64,000 nt of DNA. Source: Hungatella sp. GTDB lineage: Bacteria > Bacillota > Clostridia > Lachnospirales > Lachnospiraceae. The notes under the pieces were generated by a model. The model was not told the DNA's origin and did not search any database. It saw nothing but the letters and a program-made list of their open reading frames with translations. Both the position numbers and the translations under genes were made by a program. The stretch is taken from the NCBI GenBank assembly GCA_009712635.1, contig WASS01000002.1, forward strand, positions 62,001 to 126,000, given 5' to 3'. This document shows positions 59,537-64,000 of this stretch, in pieces. Within the stretch, counting starts at the first letter, position 1; each line of letters starts with the position of its first letter.

Positions 59537-61051
59537 ATGAATATAAAACGAGCAAAAGAAGAAATTAAAAATACCATAGAGGCTTATCTGTTAAAAGACA
59601 ACTACGGCACCTACGAAATTCCTGCAATGCGGCAGAGACCGGTTTTCTTAATGGGACCGCCCGGAGTGGGAAAAACGCAGATTATGGAGCAGATCGCAAG
59701 AGAGTGCCAGATCGGACTGGTGGCTTATACCATCACCCATCATACAAGACAGAGTGCGGTAGGACTTCCGTTTATCACAGATAAGGAATTTGGAGGAAAA
59801 CAGTACCGTGTGACGGAATATACCATGAGTGAAATTGTGGCATCTGTTTATAATAAGATAGAAAGCACTGGGTTGTCGGAGGGAATTCTCTTTATTGATG
59901 AGATTAACTGCGTTTCAGAAACACTGGCACCCACCATGCTTCAATTCCTTCAATATAAGACTTTTGGAAATCATCGCATACCTGAAGGCTGGATCATTGT
60001 AACTGCGGGAAATCCTCCGGAGTATAACAAATCAGTCCGTGATTTTGATGTGGTTACCTTAGATCGTATAAAACTGATTCATGTGGAGCCGGATTATGAG
60101 GTATGGAAGGCTTATGCCTATGAGCATGAAGTCCATCCTGCAGTTATTTCCTATCTGAACGCCAGAACGGAAAACTTCTGCCGGATTGAAACTACGGTAG
60201 ATGGAAAATTCTTTGCGACGCCAAGAGGCTGGGAGGATTTATCCAGCTTCATAAAGATTTATGAACGTCTGGATAAGAAACCTGACCGTGATGTAGTGGG
60301 GGAGTACATTCAGTATCCAAAGATAGCCAAGGATTTTGCCAACTATCTGGAGCTTTACTATAAATACCGGGATGATTATCAGATTGACGAAATACTGTCT
60401 GGCACAATCCGGGAAAGTTTGTGCAACAAATTAAGCCGTGCTCCCTTTGATGAGAAGTTAAATGTAATGGGACTCCTTTTATCCAGGCTGAGTCAGCATT
60501 TTAAGAAGGCGGCTGATCAGGGAGACCGTACAGGTCTGTTAATGGAAGAGCTGAAAAAAGTTGATCCGGAAACAGATGGGAACGCAGGCACTTCCATGGT
60601 GGAACGGTTACAAGTCGAAAGAAGCCAGTGGAGTGAATCTGTAAAACAAAAACGGGAAGCGGGACTTTTAAACAGACGGGAAGATTTTCTATACCGTGAT
60701 GTAGAAGCTCTACTGCTTAATATAGAAGAAACGATTAAAAAATCTTCAAATAACAACATGGAAGAGGACTGGAATCAGATCAGAGAGATGTTTCAGAAAG
60801 AAACAGAACGATACGATATGTTTTTTGCAGAAAGTGGGAAATCCCTTGAGCACGCATTTGATTTTCTGGAAGCATCCTTTGCAGCCGGCCAGGAAATGGT
60901 GTTGTTTATAACAGAGTTAAATACAGGTTTTTACAGTGTGAAGTTTTTAAAAGAGTATGAATGTGAACGCTATTATCAATATAATAAAAGTCTTCTATTT
61001 AAAGACCGGGAGGACGAAATCAGATCAAGAATCACGAGTTTGGGAAAATAA
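59537..61051 (+). CDS. MoxR-type AAA+ ATPase
   Basis: AACAGGAGAACAAC precedes the ATG. The 504-residue protein has Walker A GPPGVGKT (about 37-44), Walker B GILFIDEINC, sensor 1 VTAGNPPEYN, and a C-terminal helical extension of about 200 residues (coiled, about 330-440). It is longer than classic MoxR (about 320). Paired with the VWA protein 18 bases upstream, it is the ATP-driven half of a MoxR-VWA system. Confidence 0.88.
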   Translation: MNIKRAKEEIKNTIEAYLLKDNYGTYEIPAMRQRPVFLMGPPGVGKTQIMEQIARECQIGLVAYTITHHTRQSAVGLPFITDKEFGGKQYRVTEYTMSEIVASVYNKIESTGLSEGILFIDEINCVSETLAPTMLQFLQYKTFGNHRIPEGWIIVTAGNPPEYNKSVRDFDVVTLDRIKLIHVEPDYEVWKAYAYEHEVHPAVISYLNARTENFCRIETTVDGKFFATPRGWEDLSSFIKIYERLDKKPDRDVVGEYIQYPKIAKDFANYLELYYKYRDDYQIDEILSGTIRESLCNKLSRAPFDEKLNVMGLLLSRLSQHFKKAADQGDRTGLLMEELKKVDPETDGNAGTSMVERLQVERSQWSESVKQKREAGLLNRREDFLYRDVEALLLNIEETIKKSSNNNMEEDWNQIREMFQKETERYDMFFAESGKSLEHAFDFLEASFAAGQEMVLFITELNTGFYSVKFLKEYECERYYQYNKSLLFKDREDEIRSRITSLGK

Positions 61052-61104
61052 TGTATAAAAACCAAGAAGCTACTCCATAATATAAGGGAAAAGGAGGTAG
61101 TGCC

Positions 61105-61317
61105 ATGGGAAATAAAGCATTAAATTACACAGCTCTGACAATTGCCATCATCGGTGCAGTAAACTGGGGGCTGGTAGGTTTCTTCAATTTCAACCTGGTG
61201 TCATTTATTTTCGGCAGCATGACCTGGCTGACAAGGATCGTGTATGCCGTCGTAGGGATCTGCGGATTATATCTGCTTACCTTTTATGGTCATTCAGAAA
61301 CAAGTACGGAAAGATAG
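61105..61317 (+). CDS. DUF378 membrane protein, 70 aa
   Basis: AAAAGGAGGTAGTGCC precedes the ATG. Two membrane helices (NYTALTIAIIGAVNWGLVGFF and WLTRIVYAVVGICGLYLLTF) and the GAVNWGLVG motif define DUF378. Function unknown. An inverted repeat (GGGCGTTGC...GCAATGCCC) follows without a T run. Confidence 0.88.
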   Translation: MGNKALNYTALTIAIIGAVNWGLVGFFNFNLVSFIFGSMTWLTRIVYAVVGICGLYLLTFYGHSETSTER

Positions 61318-61455
61318 TTGATGATGGTAGCGGGGGCGTTGCAGCATGGCAGATTATTAAGCTATGGAGCAATGCCCTTCATCTATGTCGGTTTAGTCTT
61401 ATGTTATTCTATTAAAAATTGATATGCATGAATATTTGCGTACGGAGGACAGCAA

Positions 61456-62289
61456 ATGGAGGCACAGTTGCGGGAAAGAACGCAGGCACAAATGCAGTTT
61501 GAATCATATCTTCGCAGGGAAAATTTATCTGAAAGTACAATCATTACTTATACATCTGCAGTAAGGTCTTATTTTACCCAATATAATGATATCAGCAAAG
61601 ATAATTTATTGGCCTATAAAGGCTATCTCATGGAAAGTTATAAACCAAAAACCGTAAATTTAAAGGTTCAGGCCATGAATAAATATCTCTATTATAAAGA
61701 GCAGCAGCCGCTGCAGCTTAAAAATGTTAAGATACAGCAGAAAAATTTCCTTGAAAATGTAATTAGTAATGCAGACTATCAATATTTAAAAAAGAAATTA
61801 AAACAGGATGGAAACATGGAATGGTATTTTGTCGTATGGTTCCTGGCAGCAACCGGTGCCAGAGTCAGTGAACTTGTACAGATAAAGGCAGAGCATGTTG
61901 AACTTGGATATCTGGATCTCTATTCCAAAGGTGGGAAGCTTCGCAGAGTCTATATTCCCGAAAAGCTGAAAAGGGAAGCAAAGATATGGATGGATCAGAA
62001 TCAGACAACCAGTGGTTACTTATTTAAAAACCGCTACGGGGAACGGATCTCTACCCGGGGAGTTGGTCAGCAGTTAAAACGATATGCCATAAAATACGGA
62101 CTTGACCCCGATGTGGTCTATCCTCATTCCTTTCGACATAGATACGCAAAGAATTTTCTGGAAAAATACAACGACATCTCATTTCTTGCTGACCTTATGG
62201 GTCATGAAAGCATTGAGACCACAAGGATTTACTTAAGAAGGACGGCAACGGAGCAGCAGAGCCTGATTGATAAAATTGTTACATGGTGA
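61456..62289 (+). CDS. Tyrosine recombinase (XerC/D-like)
   Basis: GGAGGACAGCAA precedes the ATG. The 277-residue protein has an N-terminal SAM-like domain (FESYLRRENLSESTIITYTSAVRSYF) and the catalytic set: ATGARVSEL (Arg), YSKGGKLRRVYI (Lys), HSFRHRYAK (His-x2-Arg), MGHESIETTRIYLR (His and nucleophile Tyr). It is not adjacent to the prophage. Beside csrA-flagellin, it could be a stand-alone XerC/D-like enzyme or a switch enzyme for surface phase variation; sequence alone does not decide. Confidence 0.88.
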   Translation: MEAQLRERTQAQMQFESYLRRENLSESTIITYTSAVRSYFTQYNDISKDNLLAYKGYLMESYKPKTVNLKVQAMNKYLYYKEQQPLQLKNVKIQQKNFLENVISNADYQYLKKKLKQDGNMEWYFVVWFLAATGARVSELVQIKAEHVELGYLDLYSKGGKLRRVYIPEKLKREAKIWMDQNQTTSGYLFKNRYGERISTRGVGQQLKRYAIKYGLDPDVVYPHSFRHRYAKNFLEKYNDISFLADLMGHESIETTRIYLRRTATEQQSLIDKIVTW

Positions 62290-62322
62290 AAGAACCATTT
62301 AATTAGTAAAAAAGACAAACGA

Positions 62323-62370
62323 AAAAGAGTCTTAACTCGTCTGAAAACAGACAGGTTAAGGCTCTTTTTT
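62323..62370 (+). terminator. Terminator after the recombinase gene
   Basis: AAGAGTCTTAAC...CGTCTG-AAAA-CAGACA...GTTAAGGCTCTT forms a long two-part stem followed by TTTTTT. Confidence 0.88.
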
Positions 62371-62424
62371 GATTTATATTGACCTTTACCGGGCACCATT
62401 TATAAAAACAGGTGTAATTTTGCA

Positions 62425-62452
62425 TGTTCCCATAATGTGTATTATAGGAACA
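62425..62452. promoter_or_regulatory. 28-base dyad between recombinase and csrA genes
   Basis: TGTTCCCATAAT-GTGT-ATTATAGGAACA: 12-base arms with one mismatch around a 4-base centre. It could be an operator or a tyrosine-recombinase core site. The rest of the 398-base gap is AT-rich with a terminator at its start; no sigma-D consensus is clear. Confidence 0.5.
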
Positions 62453-62687
62453 TATACTGCGCAGGTAAAAGTTGATTATATCCTTTAAATACGCGTGAAT
62501 TACTCACTAAAATGTATATCGGCTAAAGAAAAATTATAATAAGGATTTTTTTGAAAAAACTAGAAGTTACATAAAATAAAAGAAAAAAGGATAAAAACAC
62601 GTTGTTGTAATACACATTCTGGGAATATATGTCAATTGGTTATAAAAATAGTAATGCAGGCTTCGTAAAAACAAGGAGGTGACGCGA

Positions 62688-62891
62688 ATGTTATCGTTAG
62701 GAAGGAATCCAGGAGAGTATCTCGTAATAAATGGAAACATAGTAATTCAGGTGGTGTCCGTGGACGGAGATTTAAGACTTGCCATTGATGCTCCAAAAAA
62801 TATTTCCATTGTAAGAGGAGAGATCTATGAAAAAGGCCACCAAATTCCCCAGTGTTTGAAAAAACTAAGGGAAAAGCACTTACGGTGGTAA
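62688..62891 (+). CDS. csrA: CsrA, translational regulator
   Basis: The ATG at 62688 follows AAGGAGGTGACGCG. The 67-residue protein has MLSLGRNPGEYLVINGNIVIQVV, VDGDLRLAIDAPKNISIVRGEIYEKG, the CsrA core including the conserved I-V-R-x-E-I-Y segment. It binds GGA motifs in mRNA leaders. In Firmicutes csrA typically represses the flagellin mRNA, and the flagellin gene follows 119 bases downstream with fitting leader sites. No fliW lies in the window. Confidence 0.92.
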   Translation: MLSLGRNPGEYLVINGNIVIQVVSVDGDLRLAIDAPKNISIVRGEIYEKGHQIPQCLKKLREKHLRW

Positions 62892-62917
62892 GAACAGTTT
62901 ACTACGTTTTCAACTTT

Positions 62918-63007
62918 TTCCTCAAGGGCCCGAGGGAAAGTTAGAAATAAAAAACAAAAGTAACATGAGGGAAATGGAAGTCCCTGTCATAATTCAAGGA
63001 GGTAATA
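62918..63007 (+). promoter_or_regulatory. Flagellin leader with CsrA-type hairpin
   Basis: AGGGA-AATGGAAG-TCCCT (62968-62985) places a GGA in an 8-base loop, and the ribosome site AAGGAGG (62996-63002) carries a second GGA. This two-site layout matches CsrA control of flagellin translation. An upstream stem (about 62,918-62,943) with loop AAGGGCCC may add structure. Confidence 0.65.
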
Positions 63008-63010
63008 CAT

Positions 63011-64000
63011 ATGAGAATTCAACACAATATTGCAGCATTAAATGCCTACAGGCAGTTAGGAAACAACAACAATACGGTATCAAAGAACCTGGAGAAATTA
63101 TCCTCTGGATATCGTATTAACCGCGCAGGTGATGATGCTGCCGGTCTTGCTATTTCTGAAAAGATGAGAGCGCAGATCACAGGTCTTGAGACAGCTCAGA
63201 AAAATGCGAATGACGGTATCTCACTGGTACAGACAGCAGAAGGTGCTTTAACAGAAGTTCATTCTATGCTGAACCGTATGGTGGAACTTGCTGATCAGTC
63301 TGCAAATGCTACTTATCAGGATAACGTAGACAGGGAAAACCTTCAGAAGGAAGTTACTTCTTTAAAGGCAGAAATTAATCGTATTTCAGATAGTACGAAT
63401 TTTAACGGCATCAACTTGTTGGATGGTTCAGTTAACCAGACAAAAGCCATTACAACTGCTGCGATTACTGTTAAGACAAACCCGGCCGAAACTACTAAGG
63501 CTCTTGGAGCTTTTGATAAGGTAACCTCTGGTAAAAAAGAAGCAGCTACAACAGCAGTTGATTATTCAGCAAAACTATATGTAGGAAATATTACAAATAC
63601 GAATAGTGCAGCAAAAAATCTTGTATTTAATTATAAGGACAACACTGGTGCGGATCAGACGGTTAAAATTGAAATTGCTGCCGGTAAGGGTATTACTACT
63701 GACAACATTGCTGATGCATTTGCCGGAGGTGCATCCGGTAATATATCGGCAGTAACCGATTCTGGTACAGCATTTGCAGGAGCCGGTGAAGCTGGTAAGT
63801 TTACTGATCTCTATGACGTATCCGCTGATGGAAATATCATTACAATTACAGCCAAAGCAGATAAGTCTGCAGCTGGTACCGGAGACATTGTAGATGGTTC
63901 TAAGTTAGGTGCTGTCTCTGTAGATGTAAGTGATATTGATGCAGCTGATATCGCTACGGCTACTGCAACATTAAAAGAGAAATATAATGGAACAACTGAA
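63011..64000 (+). CDS. Flagellin (runs off the window)
   Basis: AAGGAGGTAATACAT precedes the ATG. The frame is open for 330 codons to the end of the window. The N-terminal D0/D1 segment is textbook flagellin: [81 protein letters not shown]. After about residue 150, a variable Thr/Ala/Lys-rich outer domain begins. The C-terminal part is not seen. Confidence 0.95.
   Translation, partial: MRIQHNIAALNAYRQLGNNNNTVSKNLEKLSSGYRINRAGDDAAGLAISEKMRAQITGLETAQKNANDGISLVQTAEGALTEVHSMLNRMVELADQSANATYQDNVDRENLQKEVTSLKAEINRISDSTNFNGINLLDGSVNQTKAITTAAITVKTNPAETTKALGAFDKVTSGKKEAATTAVDYSAKLYVGNITNTNSAAKNLVFNYKDNTGADQTVKIEIAAGKGITTDNIADAFAGGASGNISAVTDSGTAFAGAGEAGKFTDLYDVSADGNIITITAKADKSAAGTGDIVDGSKLGAVSVDVSDIDAADIATATATLKEKYNGTTE

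Noticed and set aside
61456-62289. Tyrosine recombinase as the prophage integrase
   Set aside because: It lies 18.7 kb beyond the right attachment junction, among host genes; the phage integrase should be left of base 1.

Overview
The window looks like a chromosome segment of an anaerobic, spore-forming, flagellated member of the Clostridia, most likely a Lachnospiraceae of the Lacrimispora / Lachnoclostridium type. This rests on moderate-to-low GC, strong AGGAGG ribosome sites, a YaaH/YdhD-type spore cortex hydrolase remnant, LarE, DUF378 and DUF1847 proteins, and a csrA-flagellin locus. The organism name is an inference from gene style, not from a search.

Positions 1 to about 42,753 are one prophage of a contractile-tailed phage. 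Its integrase end lies left of the window. From left to right it holds a lysogeny switch (XRE repressor and GIY-YIG protein on the minus strand, divergent promoters with repeated operators), a string of small early genes, and a replication module (DUF2800, DUF2815 single-strand-binding protein, family A DNA polymerase, VapE primase/helicase, an iteron-like TGTAAAC array, VRR-NUC nuclease, SNF2 helicase). Then come a late regulator, a Dam-like methylase, terminase, a portal fused to a MuF domain, protease, capsid, neck, sheath, tube, tail chaperone, tape measure, baseplate, fibre, XkdX, holin and amidase. Three AT-rich cargo units interrupt the phage order: an SOS-controlled two-gene unit (14.2-16.3 kb), a TIR/deoxyribosyltransferase-like gene with its own promoter and terminator inside the head operon (20.5-21.5 kb), and a Dam-like methylase plus a nuclease-DGQHR fusion at the right end (39.5-42.7 kb). 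The prophage splits a spore GH18 hydrolase gene whose 3' part resumes at about 42,754.

Positions 43.3-53.2 kb carry the most striking host locus: an AraC regulator, then a co-directional set encoding an iron-chelate binding lipoprotein, an exporter-type ABC protein, two FecCD permeases, a FecE-type ATPase and three nitrogenase-like proteins (NifH-, NifD- and NifK-like). The NifD-like subunit keeps three cluster cysteines. The NifK-like subunit has lost all of its own, and a histidine stands where one of them would be. The simplest reading is uptake of a metal chelate or tetrapyrrole followed by ATP-driven low-potential reduction; the substrate is unknown.

The remainder is ordinary host DNA: a decayed GNAT gene, a VOC protein, DUF1847 and cell-wall-binding genes, LarE, an LRR protein followed by a VWA/MoxR pair, a DUF378 membrane protein, a tyrosine recombinase, csrA and the start of a flagellin gene with a CsrA-type leader. 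Two copies of a roughly 145-base intergenic repeat (53.3 and 55.7 kb) are present.
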